From the NCBI GenBank assembly GCA_048262455.1, contig JBLXFD010000016.1, forward strand, positions 1 to 64,000: a stretch of 64,000 nt of DNA. The letters are read 5' to 3'. The position numbers and the translations under genes were made by a program. The DNA comes from Psychromarinibacter sp048262455 (GTDB lineage Bacteria; Pseudomonadota; Alphaproteobacteria; Rhodobacterales; Rhodobacteraceae). Positions 44,904 through 53,936 of this stretch are shown here, one piece after another. Positions within the stretch are counted from its first letter, which is position 1; every line of letters begins with the position of its first letter. Under the pieces are notes generated by a model. It searched no databases and had not been told where the DNA came from. It saw only the letters and a program-made list of their open reading frames with translations.

Positions 44904-45691
44904 CCCGCTGGCGGCACCGGGCGGTCTCTGCCGCGGTGATCGCGGCGCTGCTGCTGGCCTGGGAGATGGGGGTGCGCTACGGGTTCCTGAAGCCCTACCA
45001 GTTCCCGCCCGTCAGCAAGATCGCCCGCGGCTTCGTCGAGATCTCCACTACCGGTTTTCCCACCGGCATGACGATCTGGAGCCACGCGGCGGTGACGATC
45101 CGGCGGATCCTGCAGGGGTACTTCGCCGCCATCGCGCTGGCGGTGCCGCTGGGAATGCTGATCGGCGCGCTGCCGGTGCTGGACAAGATGATGGCTCCGG
45201 CGATCGTCTTCTTTCGCTCGGTGGCGACGCTCAGCCTGCTGCCGCTGGTGATCGTCTGGTTCGGCGCGGGAGAGCTGACCAAGGTGGTGCTGATCGGCTA
45301 CGGCTGCTTCTGGGTGATGCTGTCGAACGTCATCGCCGGGGTGAAATACGTGGACCCGGTGCTGCTGCGGGCCGGGCGCAGTTTCGGCGCCAGCGGCTTT
45401 GCCCTCTACCGCGAGGTGGTGGTGCCGGCCGCCCTGCCCCGGTTCTTCGCCGGCGCGCGGATGGCGCTGGGGGTCGGCTTCATGGTGATCGTGGGGGCCG
45501 AGATGATCGGCACCATCCAGGGTCTCGGCGCGCTGATCATGGAGGCGCGGACCTTCTACAAGTCCGAGATCACCATCATCGGGATGCTGGTGATCGGGCT
45601 GATGGGGTTCGCCATCTCCGGCGGGCTGGGGGCGCTGGAACGGCGGCTGCTGCCATGGGGCGCGGACGCGACGGCGAAGGCGGACCCGTGA
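44900..45691 (+). CDS. ABC transporter permease, SsuC/TauC type (1)
   Basis: 263 aa, six membrane helices. The coupling loop LLRAGRSFGASGFALYREVVVPAALP is of the nitrate/sulfonate/taurine family. It overlaps both neighbours. A second, paralogous permease is encoded directly downstream, so the channel is probably a heterodimer. Confidence 0.92.
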   Translation: MTRWRHRAVSAAVIAALLLAWEMGVRYGFLKPYQFPPVSKIARGFVEISTTGFPTGMTIWSHAAVTIRRILQGYFAAIALAVPLGMLIGALPVLDKMMAPAIVFFRSVATLSLLPLVIVWFGAGELTKVVLIGYGCFWVMLSNVIAGVKYVDPVLLRAGRSFGASGFALYREVVVPAALPRFFAGARMALGVGFMVIVGAEMIGTIQGLGALIMEARTFYKSEITIIGMLVIGLMGFAISGGLGALERRLLPWGADATAKADP

Positions 45692-46455
45692 TGCCCACCC
45701 GCCGCGACATGCTGCTTGGCCTCGCGGGCACCGTCCTGATCCTGCTGCTGTGGGAGATCGCGGTGCGCGGCGGCGCGGTGGACCGGACGATCTTTCCCAG
45801 CCCCTCCATCGCCATCGCCGAGGCCTCGCAGCGGCTGAGCGCGGACCGGGTGCTGGAACACATGGGCTGGAGCCTCTACCGCGTCTTCGCCGGCTTCGCG
45901 CTAGGCGCGCTGGCGGGCACCGCCGTGGGCATCCTCGCGGGCTGGAGCGCCGGCTTCGGGCTGGTGGCGCGGCCGATCATCGAGATCCTGCGCCCGATCC
46001 CGCCGCTGGCCTGGATCCCGCTGGCGATCATCTGGTTCGGGCTGGGCGAGCCCTCGAAGTTCTTCATCATCTTCCTCGGCGCCTTCTTCCCGGTGGTCAC
46101 TGCCGCCTACCAGGGGGTGCGCAGCACCGACCCGGTGCTGCTGCGCGCCGCGCGCACCTTCGGCCTGCGCGGCTGGCGGCTGCTGGTGCAGGTGGTGATC
46201 CCCTCAGCCGCGCCGGACCTCGCGACGGGGCTGCGCATCGGCTGGGGTCTCAGCTTCGGGGTGCTGGTGGCAGCGGAACTGATCGCCGCCGACCGGGGCC
46301 TCGGCTTCATGATCATGAACGAGCGGAACACCGGCGGATCGGTCAGCGTGATCGTCGTCGGGATCCTGCTGATCGGGCTTTTGAACCTCGTCACCGACGC
46401 CGCCATCGCCGCCGGCATCCGGCGCTGGGTGGGGCGCTGGTACGGCAGGATCTGA
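45691..46455 (+). CDS. ABC transporter permease, SsuC/TauC type (2)
   Basis: 254 aa. The start ATG overlaps the first permease stop by one base (TGATG); an in-frame start 36 bases earlier would lie inside that gene and is not used. IPPLAWIPLAIIWFGLG and the coupling loop DPVLLRAARTFGLRGWRLL mark the family. Pairs with permease 1. Confidence 0.92.
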   Translation: MPTRRDMLLGLAGTVLILLLWEIAVRGGAVDRTIFPSPSIAIAEASQRLSADRVLEHMGWSLYRVFAGFALGALAGTAVGILAGWSAGFGLVARPIIEILRPIPPLAWIPLAIIWFGLGEPSKFFIIFLGAFFPVVTAAYQGVRSTDPVLLRAARTFGLRGWRLLVQVVIPSAAPDLATGLRIGWGLSFGVLVAAELIAADRGLGFMIMNERNTGGSVSVIVVGILLIGLLNLVTDAAIAAGIRRWVGRWYGRI

Positions 46456-46506
46456 CAGGAAACAGGCAAGACCACGGGCGCAGACCAACACATAGGGAGA
46501 AGATCA

Positions 46507-47541
46507 ATGTTCAGAACTTTCCAGGCCGTCTTTGCCGGCGCCGCGCTGTCGCTGGCCGCGACCGCCGCGCTGGCGCAGGAGCTAGAGACCGACACGCTGT
46601 CCATGTCCATCGGCGTGGACCTTCCGTTCCTCGTTCACATCGTCGCCAAGGAGAAGGGTTGGCTGGAAGAGGCCGGCTTCACCAACGTCGTGTTCGAGAC
46701 CTTCCAGTCCGGCAACCTCGCCGGCGAGGCGCTGCTGTCGGGCGACATCCAGCTGTGGACCCCCGGCAACCTGCCCCCCATCGCCATGGCCCACAACGGC
46801 GTGCCGGTGGTGGTGCTGGGATCCAACGCCGTCAGCCACGGGCTGGAGAAGATCGTGGTGCGCAGCGACGCCGGTGTCGAGGCGCCGGAGGATCTTTACG
46901 ACGTGCGACTGGGCCTGTTCGTCAGCTCCACCTCCGGGGCGCTGGTGGGCAACGTGGCCAAGCACTACGGGCTGGACCCGGCGCGGCTGAACCTGGTGAA
47001 CCTCGCCCCCTCCGAGGCCATGGCGGCCATGAAGAACGACGAGATCCAGGGCATCGTCTTCTGGGAACCCTGGCCCTACCTGGCGCTGGAGCAGATGGAC
47101 GCCAAGGTGGTGCACAGCGGCACCGTCTCGGGGTTCGGCGGCAATGACGGCGAAGAGGTGCAGGTGTCGAACAACCGCACCGTCTGGGTCGCCTCGCAGG
47201 ACTGGGTGCGCGACAATCCCAACGCCGCCGCGGCGCTGGTCGGGGTGCTGGTGGAGACCCAGAAGTGGGTGAGCGACCCTGCCAACCAGGCCGAGGCGCT
47301 GAAGATCTTCTCGGAGTTCCAGGACCAGCCGCTGGAGATGAACGAGGCGCTGCTGTCCAACTACACCTTCGATCCCACCATCGACGAGGCCTACGTCGAG
47401 GACATGAACGCCATCACCAACTTCCTGCAGGAGACCAACCGCATCTCCGACGCGCAGGACCCGCTGAGCTACACCTACTCGGCGCCGCTGAAGGCCGCCG
47501 ATCCGGCGCTGGTGAAGATCGAGGGCGGCTGGCAGCCCTGA
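46507..47541 (+). CDS. ABC transporter periplasmic binding protein, SsuA/NMT1 type
   Basis: 344 aa. Signal peptide MFRTFQAVFAGAALSLAATA, cleavage near ALAQE. The mature region has VFETFQSGNLAGEALLSGDIQLWT and LGLFVSSTSGALVGNVAKHYG, the ligand cleft of the NMT1/SsuA family. Ligand unknown: the neighbouring dehydrogenases suggest a polyol, sugar acid or similar, not a sulfonate. Confidence 0.9.
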   Translation: MFRTFQAVFAGAALSLAATAALAQELETDTLSMSIGVDLPFLVHIVAKEKGWLEEAGFTNVVFETFQSGNLAGEALLSGDIQLWTPGNLPPIAMAHNGVPVVVLGSNAVSHGLEKIVVRSDAGVEAPEDLYDVRLGLFVSSTSGALVGNVAKHYGLDPARLNLVNLAPSEAMAAMKNDEIQGIVFWEPWPYLALEQMDAKVVHSGTVSGFGGNDGEEVQVSNNRTVWVASQDWVRDNPNAAAALVGVLVETQKWVSDPANQAEALKIFSEFQDQPLEMNEALLSNYTFDPTIDEAYVEDMNAITNFLQETNRISDAQDPLSYTYSAPLKAADPALVKIEGGWQP

Positions 47542-47558
47542 GCCTGCCGCTGCCGCCC

Positions 47559-47584
47559 GCGGCGTCCCCTTCGGGGGGCGCCGC
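47559..47584 (+). promoter_or_regulatory. intercistronic hairpin after the binding-protein gene
   Basis: GCGGCG-TCCCC-TTCG-GGGG-GCGCCGC forms a stable stem with a UUCG tetraloop, 18 bases past the binding-protein stop. AGCTTTTG follows about nine bases later, so partial termination is possible before the dehydrogenase genes. Confidence 0.7.
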
Positions 47585-47611
47585 GACCCCGAGCTTTTGA
47601 CGGAGATCCCC

Positions 47612-48670
47612 ATGACCCCCCAACCGGCCAGCTTCCGCGCCGCCATCGTCGGCGTCGGCTTCATCGCCGAGTACCACGCCCGCGGCATCCAGGCCGTGCC
47701 GGGCGCGACGGTGGCCGCGCTGGTGGGCCGCGACGCCGGGCGCACCCGCAGCCGGGCCGAGGCGCTGGGGGTCGAGGGCGTCTTCACCGATCTTGACGCC
47801 GTTCTGGCCGACCCGGACATCGACGGCGTGGTGATCGCCACCCCCGACGCGCTGCACCGCGAGATGGCGATCCGCGCGCTGGAGGCGGGCAAGCCGGTGC
47901 TGCTGCAGAAGCCCATGGCCATGACCACCGCCGAATGCGCCGAGGTGCTGGACGCCGCCGCGCGCACCGGCACCCGGCTGAGCGTCAGCTTCATGCACCG
48001 CTACTTCCCCGAGGTGCGCTGGCTGCGTGCCCTGCTGGCGGAGGGGACGCTGGGGCAGGTCCATACCCTGCGCATCCGCAACGCCACCCCCGGCGCCGAC
48101 TGGGCGCCCTGGTTCTACGACGCGGGGCACGTGGCCGGCGGCGTGGTGATGCAGCTGGGAGTGCACGGCATCGACCTGGCAAGCCACATCGCCGGCCCGG
48201 TCCGCAGCGTCGACGCCGCGATGACCACAGCCCGCCCGGCGCGCCGCCTTGCCGATGGCCGGCAGGTCGAGACCACGCTGGAGGACAACGCGCTGGCCCG
48301 CTACCGGCTGGAGAGCGGCGCGCTGGTGTCCCACGAGATGAGCTATACCGAACTGGCCGGCTGCGACCGCTTCCGGCTGGAGCTTTACGCCGACAAGGGC
48401 ACGGTCTGGCTGCGCAGCGAAAGGGGCGCCGCCGCCATCTGCGCGCCGGAGGTCACGGGACGCGAGGGCTGGGTGCAGCCGGACCTGCCCGAGGAACCGC
48501 TTGGCCAGGCCCATCACGCCCATTGGATGGAGGTCGCCTCGGGCCGCGCGCCCGCCGATGACACCGCGCTTTCCGGCGCCCGCACCGTCGCGGTGGCAGA
48601 GGCGATCTATGCCGCCGCCGCCCGCGAAGGCCTGCGCCCGGCGCCCGTTGGACAGGAGATCCCGGCATGA
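47612..48670 (+). CDS. Gfo/Idh/MocA family oxidoreductase (1)
   Basis: 352 aa. Rossmann motif AIVGVGFIAEYHARG at the N-terminus; the usual EKP catalytic-site motif reads LLQKPMAM. The C-terminal domain with GGVVMQLGVHGIDLASHI is standard. These are NAD(P)-dependent dehydrogenases of sugars, inositols and related compounds. GGAG precedes the ATG at 47612. It overlaps the next gene by ATGA. Confidence 0.88.
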   Translation: MTPQPASFRAAIVGVGFIAEYHARGIQAVPGATVAALVGRDAGRTRSRAEALGVEGVFTDLDAVLADPDIDGVVIATPDALHREMAIRALEAGKPVLLQKPMAMTTAECAEVLDAAARTGTRLSVSFMHRYFPEVRWLRALLAEGTLGQVHTLRIRNATPGADWAPWFYDAGHVAGGVVMQLGVHGIDLASHIAGPVRSVDAAMTTARPARRLADGRQVETTLEDNALARYRLESGALVSHEMSYTELAGCDRFRLELYADKGTVWLRSERGAAAICAPEVTGREGWVQPDLPEEPLGQAHHAHWMEVASGRAPADDTALSGARTVAVAEAIYAAAAREGLRPAPVGQEIPA

Positions 48671-49716
48671 GCCGCCTGCGCATCGCGGTGCTGGGGGTCC
48701 AGCACTACCACGCGAATTTCTGGACCCGCGCCATCGCGCAAAGCGACCGCGCCGACCACGCCGGGATATGGGAGCCCGACGCCGCCCTCGCCGCCCCCTT
48801 CGCGGCCGAGCACGGGGTGACGGTGCACGGCAGCCTCGAGGCGGCGCTGGGGACCTGCGACGCGGTGGCGATCTGTTCCGCCACCGCCGATCACCGGCCG
48901 CTGATCGCCGCCGCCGCCGGCGCGGGCCTGCCGATCCTGTGCGAGAAGCCCCTGGGCCTCGACCGCGAGGACGGGCGCGCGATCCACCGGGTCCTGAAGG
49001 ACAGCGGCGTGCGCTTCATGCAGAGCTTTCCCAAGCGCTTCGATCCCGCCACCCACGAGATCCGCGCGGTGGTGCAATCGGGCCGGCTGGGGCGCATCAC
49101 CCAGGTGCGGGTGCGCCACGGCCACAGCCACGGGCTGAGCGCCGATTTCGGGGCGGCATGGTTCGTGGACCCGGCGCTGTCGGGGGGCGGCACCCTGCTG
49201 GACGAGGGGGTGCACGCCGCCGACTTCCTGCGCCACGTCTTCGGCGAGCCGGCGAACGTGCAGGCGCGGATCAGCAGCGCGGCGCTGGGGCTGGCGGTGG
49301 AGGACACCGCCATGGCCATCTTCGGCTGGGAGAACGGGCTGCTGGCCGAAGTCGCCTCGAGCTGGAGCTACGTCGCCGCCGATGCCTCGATCGAGCTCTA
49401 CGGCACCGCCGGCACCCTGCTGGTAAGCGGCATCGACATCGCCTCGCGCCCGGCGCGGGACAGCGGGTTCCTGCGGCTGTTCCAGCGCACGCCGGACGGC
49501 GGCGGCGCATGGTCGGATCTTGGCGTCACGCCGCACTTCAAGACCGGCGTGTTCCACGAACACGTGGCCTGGGCCTTCATCGACGCCCTCGCCCGCGGCG
49601 CGCCCATGCCGGTCACCGCCGAGGACGGGCTGCGCGCCTTCGCGATGATCGACGCCGCCTACCAGTCCGCCCGCAGCGGGCAACTGACCCCGATCGCCTA
49701 CGACGCCTACCTGTGA
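48667..49716 (+). CDS. Gfo/Idh/MocA family oxidoreductase (2)
   Basis: 349 aa. Opens RIAVLGVQHYHANFW and carries the intact CEKPLGLDR motif and GGGTLLDEGVHAADFLRHV. Only moderately similar to the preceding dehydrogenase, so the two probably act on successive intermediates or different positions of the same substrate. Fully overlapped start (ATGA) implies coupling. Confidence 0.88.
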   Translation: MSRLRIAVLGVQHYHANFWTRAIAQSDRADHAGIWEPDAALAAPFAAEHGVTVHGSLEAALGTCDAVAICSATADHRPLIAAAAGAGLPILCEKPLGLDREDGRAIHRVLKDSGVRFMQSFPKRFDPATHEIRAVVQSGRLGRITQVRVRHGHSHGLSADFGAAWFVDPALSGGGTLLDEGVHAADFLRHVFGEPANVQARISSAALGLAVEDTAMAIFGWENGLLAEVASSWSYVAADASIELYGTAGTLLVSGIDIASRPARDSGFLRLFQRTPDGGGAWSDLGVTPHFKTGVFHEHVAWAFIDALARGAPMPVTAEDGLRAFAMIDAAYQSARSGQLTPIAYDAYL

Positions 49717-49749
49717 CCTGACGCCGCCCATTCACCGAGGAGAGCCGCC

Positions 49750-51300
49750 GTGCCCACGCAGCCCCTGCCCGACCGCCTGACCCCGCTTGCCGCCGAGGCC
49801 GGCCTGCGCGCCTTTTTCGGCGACATCCACAACCACTGCGCCCTGTCCTACGGGCACGGCACGCTGGAGCGGGCGCTGGCGAACGCGCGGCAGCAGCTTG
49901 ATTTCGTCTCTGTCACCGGCCACGCCTACTGGCCCGACATGCCCGTGGACCTGCCCGAGGTGGCGCATATCGTCGACTTCCACGTCAAGGGCTTCGCGCG
50001 GCTGGCCAAGGCCTGGCCGACGCACTTTGGCACGCTGGCGGCGGCGCATGAGCCGGGGGTCTTCACGGTCTTTCCGGGCTACGAGATGCACTCCTGCGCC
50101 CACGGCGACTATACCATCCTGCTGCGCGAGATCGCCCGGGGCCCGCTGGTCAAGGCCGACGACCCGGCGCGGCTGGAGCAGGCGCTGCGGGCCGCCTACG
50201 GGGACGCCGCCATGGCCTTTCCGCACCACATCGCCTACCGCACCGGGGCGCGCGGGGCGAACTGGGACAGCTTCCGCGAAAGCCTGTCGCCGGTGGTGGA
50301 ACTGGTGTCGATGCACGGCAGCTCGGAAAGCTCGCTGACCGACCGGCCGTTCCTGCATTCCATGGGTCCGGGCGACGGGCCGAACACCATCCACGCCGGC
50401 TGGAACGCGGGGCATGTCTTCGGGGTGCTGGGCAATACCGACCACCACAGCGGCTACCCCGGCTCCTACGGCCACGGCCGCAGCTGCGCCTTCGCGCCCG
50501 AGAATACCTCCGCCGCGATCTGGGAGGCGCTGCAGGCGCGGCGGGTGGGGGCGCTGACGGGCGACAACATCCACCTTTTCGCCACCATGGACGGCGCGCC
50601 TGCCGGCAGCCTTGTCGCCCCCGGCCCCGACCGGCAGATCCGGCTCGAGGCGGTGGGCGGCAGCTTCATCGACTGTATCGACGTGATCCGCAACGGCCGG
50701 GTGGTGGACCGGGTCACGCCGCAGATGACCCCGGCGCCGATCTGCCCCGGCAATGGCCGGCTGGAGAGCCTGCTGACGCTGGAACTGGGCTGGGGCGGGC
50801 GCGGGCGGCACCACGACTGGACCGGCAGCCTGCGGCTGTCCGGCGGGCGGATCGAGGCGCTGGAGACCCGGTTCCGGGGGGCAGAGATCGTCTCTCCCCT
50901 CGATGGCGAGGGCGACGAGACCGGGGGCGAGAACGCGCGGCTGGAGGACGGCGTCGTCCGGTTCGACGTGCGCGCCCACGCCAACCCCAACAACGTCACC
51001 CCGGCCACCCAGGCGCTGACCCTGCGGGTCTCGCTGGAGCCGGACGCCGAGATCCACGCCGAGTTCGACGGCCAGAGCGTCCGCGTCCCCGCCGCGCGGC
51101 TGCTGGAAGGCGCGCTGTCGGGCAACCTCGGCCCCATCGACACCCCCGCCTACCGCTTCCACCCCCTGCCCCGGCCGGGCGACTGGCAGTGGCACGGCAC
51201 CCTGCGCGCCGGCGACCTTGCGCCCGGCGACTGGGCCAGCCTGCGGGTGCGCCAGCGCAACCAGCAATACGCCTGGAGCAGCGCGTTCTTCTGCCGCTAG
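49750..51300 (+). CDS. PHP-fold metal-dependent protein, DUF3604-like
   Basis: 516 aa from a GTG after GAGGAG. Metal-binding features are FFGDIHNHCALS near the N-terminus and GNTDHHSGYPGSYGHG in the middle, followed by the EALQARRVGALTGDNI segment typical of DUF3604 proteins. No signal peptide. PHP enzymes hydrolyse phosphoesters or similar bonds, but DUF3604 substrates are unknown. The final 130 residues form an extra beta-rich region. Co-oriented with the transporter and dehydrogenases. Confidence 0.8.
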   Translation: MPTQPLPDRLTPLAAEAGLRAFFGDIHNHCALSYGHGTLERALANARQQLDFVSVTGHAYWPDMPVDLPEVAHIVDFHVKGFARLAKAWPTHFGTLAAAHEPGVFTVFPGYEMHSCAHGDYTILLREIARGPLVKADDPARLEQALRAAYGDAAMAFPHHIAYRTGARGANWDSFRESLSPVVELVSMHGSSESSLTDRPFLHSMGPGDGPNTIHAGWNAGHVFGVLGNTDHHSGYPGSYGHGRSCAFAPENTSAAIWEALQARRVGALTGDNIHLFATMDGAPAGSLVAPGPDRQIRLEAVGGSFIDCIDVIRNGRVVDRVTPQMTPAPICPGNGRLESLLTLELGWGGRGRHHDWTGSLRLSGGRIEALETRFRGAEIVSPLDGEGDETGGENARLEDGVVRFDVRAHANPNNVTPATQALTLRVSLEPDAEIHAEFDGQSVRVPAARLLEGALSGNLGPIDTPAYRFHPLPRPGDWQWHGTLRAGDLAPGDWASLRVRQRNQQYAWSSAFFCR

Positions 51301-51337
51301 GCTGGCCCCGCGACGCGGCGGCGGGTACTGGGGAGCC

Positions 51338-52920
51338 ATGAGCAACGAGGCCAAGCACATGGTCCGCGCCGAGGTGGCGCGGCGGGCGGCGGAGATGTCG
51401 GGCTGGACCGCCACCATCTGGGATACGGCGAGACGGCGTGGCGCGAGTACCGTTCGGCCGCCTTCTACGCGGCGCTGCTGCGGGCCGAGGGCTTCGAGGT
51501 GGAGGAGGGCTCTGCCGGGATGCCCACCGCCTTCTGCGCCACCTGGGACAACGGGCCCGGCCCCACCATCGCCGGCTACGCGGAGTACGACGGCATCCCC
51601 GGCAACTGCCAGGCCGCCGCCCCCCGCCGCGGCCCGCGCCCCGGCCTTTCGGCGCAGGCGGGCGGGCACACCGACCCGCATTCCGCCCTCGGCATCGGCG
51701 CGCTGGGCGGGTTCCTCGCGGCCAAGCGCGCGATGCAGGCGCAGGGCCTGCCGGGGCGGCTGAAGTTCTTCGGCGAGCCGGCAGAGAAGGTTCGCGGCTC
51801 GAAACCCATCCACGCCGCCGCGGGCTATTACGACGACATCGACGCGGCGATCAGCTTTCACCCCTATTACATGAAGCCGCTGTGCAACACCGTCCGCTGG
51901 GACACCCATTGCGGCGCCGGCTTCGCCCCGCTCTACGAGTTCACCTGCGACGCGCCCGAGGCCTGGATGGCCGGCGGCGACGGCGCGCCGATCCCCGCCT
52001 CCCACGCCGCCGCGCGGGCACCGGGGGCGACCTTCGCGCTGACCCAGATGATCCTGACCGCCAAGGCGATGATGGAACATGTCTTCGCTTCCGGGCAGAG
52101 CTTTTCGGTGAACGAGGCGGTGCTGACCGCCGGGCAGGCCACAGCCGACAACATCCCGCCGCAGCTGGCGCAGGTGATGTACATGATCCGGGTGTCCGAG
52201 GTGGCGGACGCGGAACGCATCGTGGCCGGGCTGGACCACGCCGCCGAGGCCGCGGCGCGGCTGGCCCATTGCGAGTGGCGGCGGCACTGGGTGGCGAAGT
52301 CGCGCCCGGGCCTGCCCAACCACGCGCTGGCCCGCGCCGCCTTTGAGAACCTGCGCGCGGTCGGCCCGCCCGACTTCCGCGCCGCCACGCCCTTTGCCCA
52401 GGCGATCCAGCGCGAACTGGGGATGCAGGAGACGGAGGACCCCTGGGACCCGGACATCCACCGGCTGGTGGAGCCGGAGACCGCCGAGGCCGCCGTGCGG
52501 GCCATGCTGCCGCCGGGGCAGCGGCACTTCACCTCGGACGACTACACCGAGTATTGCTGGCACGCCCCCACCGTGCGGCTCTACATCGGCCGCCCCGCGC
52601 TGGCCGCGCCGGCCGGGGGCAGCTACCCCGCCTGGGTGATGAACGCGCTGGGCGGGCATCCCCCGGCGATCGACTCGATGGTGCAGACCGCGGCGCAGGT
52701 GGTGGGGATGACGGTGGTGGACTGCCTGTCCGACCCCGCCCTGCTGCAGGCCGCGCAGAAAGAGTTCCGCGCCCGCACCGGCGGCGGCATCGGCGGCACC
52801 GACTGGCTGCCCCCCCTCTGCGACCACCCGCCGCCCATCCACTTCCGCTGGCCCGAATACATCACCACCCCCCGCGGCACCGAATGGTGCATCCCGGCGC
52901 GGCCGGACCTGGGGGAGTAG
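51338..52920 (+). pseudogene. M20 peptidase (AbgB-like aminobenzoyl-glutamate/amide hydrolase), frameshifted
   Basis: The reading frame begins at ATG 51338 (SNEAKHMVRAEVARR...SGWTATIWD) and then loses similarity near 51423. The family continuation GETAWREYRSAAFYAALLRAEGF resumes in another frame at 51421 and stays open to 52920 with AEYDGIPGNCQAA, AGGHTDPHSALGIGALGG and a normal C-terminus. One missing base after 51423 explains the shift (expected W-D/E-Y-G-E-T). The rest, about 500 residues, looks intact, so it is a recent mutation or a sequencing error. In either case it was the last gene of the transporter operon. Confidence 0.85.
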
Positions 52921-52975
52921 CGGCGGGGCAAGATTGTTGGACGTCGCGGCGCCCCGGCGACCGGCTGGGCCGGCG

Positions 52976-53932
52976 CTAAAGCCCGTCCAGCACGATCACC
53001 GTGCGGTCGTCGAAGAACTCCGCCTCGGTGGTGCCCTTGACCGTGGCGAAGCGGCCGATCTTGTGGATGTCTTCCGCCTCGGCGCGCTGGAAGGCCGCTT
53101 CCCAGGCGGCGGCAGAGACCGTGTCGGGGATATCGGGGTAGCCGTCGGTGAAGATCTCGATGCTCTTCACCTCGGCCTTGGGGCGGGTCAGGTCCAGCAG
53201 TTCGCCCCGGCGCGGCTGGCCGCCGTTCAGGGTGTCGAAGCCCAGCGGGCTGTCCGGGTCGTTGCTGAACCGGTACTGGGTCTGGATGCCGCCGCGCAGG
53301 AAGGTCTCCACCAGCGCGCGATGCCGGCCGAAGCCCAGATCGCGCACCACGGCGTCGATGGTCTCGCGCACCGCCTCGGGGGTCAGCACCCCCTCGGCCA
53401 CGGCGTTGTCGAGGCCCAGCAGGATCGCGCGGCGGGTGGCGACCTCGTTGCGGGCGGGCGCGGCACCGGCGGCGGCGAGGCGCCGGAAGATCGCCACGCG
53501 GGCGTGGGTCGAGATGTCGTCGATCGGCTTGTCGTAGCGGTGCACCTCGGTGCCGTTCAGGCGGATGCCGGTGTCTCCCAGCGCCAGGAACCGCCAGCGG
53601 TCGCCGCAGTCCAGCGCCATGGCCAGCGTGGTCGAGGGCGGGATCGGCAGGCCCAGCGGCGCGGTGCGGCGGGCGAGCTGCCGCGCCAGCCGGGCGATGA
53701 TCTCCTCCGCCGGCAGGTCGCGCGCGGCGGGGTCCGAGGCCAGTTCCACCACCGCCGCCGCCACCGTCAGCGCCGCCAGCCGCCCGGCCCCCACCCCGTC
53801 CACCACCGTGCCGCGCGGGTCGGTGGCGCCGTCGCAGATGGCGAAGACCGCGCCGGGCAGCACCACGGGCACGTCGTCCCCCACCTGCCGGGTGGTCCGG
53901 TACTTCGATATGTTCAGGACCTCGATCTTCAT
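52976..53932 (-). CDS. PP2C-like serine/threonine phosphatase-fold protein
   Basis: 318 aa. The PPM/PP2C metal motifs are visible in order: AICDGATDPRG, FLALGDTGIRLNG, IEIFTDGYPD and FFDDRTVIVLDG. The first motif departs from the usual DGhGG. No kinase gene is nearby. It begins 4 bases after the permease stop and ends the ABC operon, an unusual place for such a phosphatase. It may dephosphorylate the imported ligand or regulate the transporter; neither is proven. Confidence 0.75.
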   Translation of the reverse strand: MKIEVLNISKYRTTRQVGDDVPVVLPGAVFAICDGATDPRGTVVDGVGAGRLAALTVAAAVVELASDPAARDLPAEEIIARLARQLARRTAPLGLPIPPSTTLAMALDCGDRWRFLALGDTGIRLNGTEVHRYDKPIDDISTHARVAIFRRLAAAGAAPARNEVATRRAILLGLDNAVAEGVLTPEAVRETIDAVVRDLGFGRHRALVETFLRGGIQTQYRFSNDPDSPLGFDTLNGGQPRRGELLDLTRPKAEVKSIEIFTDGYPDIPDTVSAAAWEAAFQRAEAEDIHKIGRFATVKGTTEAEFFDDRTVIVLDGL

Positions 53933-53936
53933 GGCG

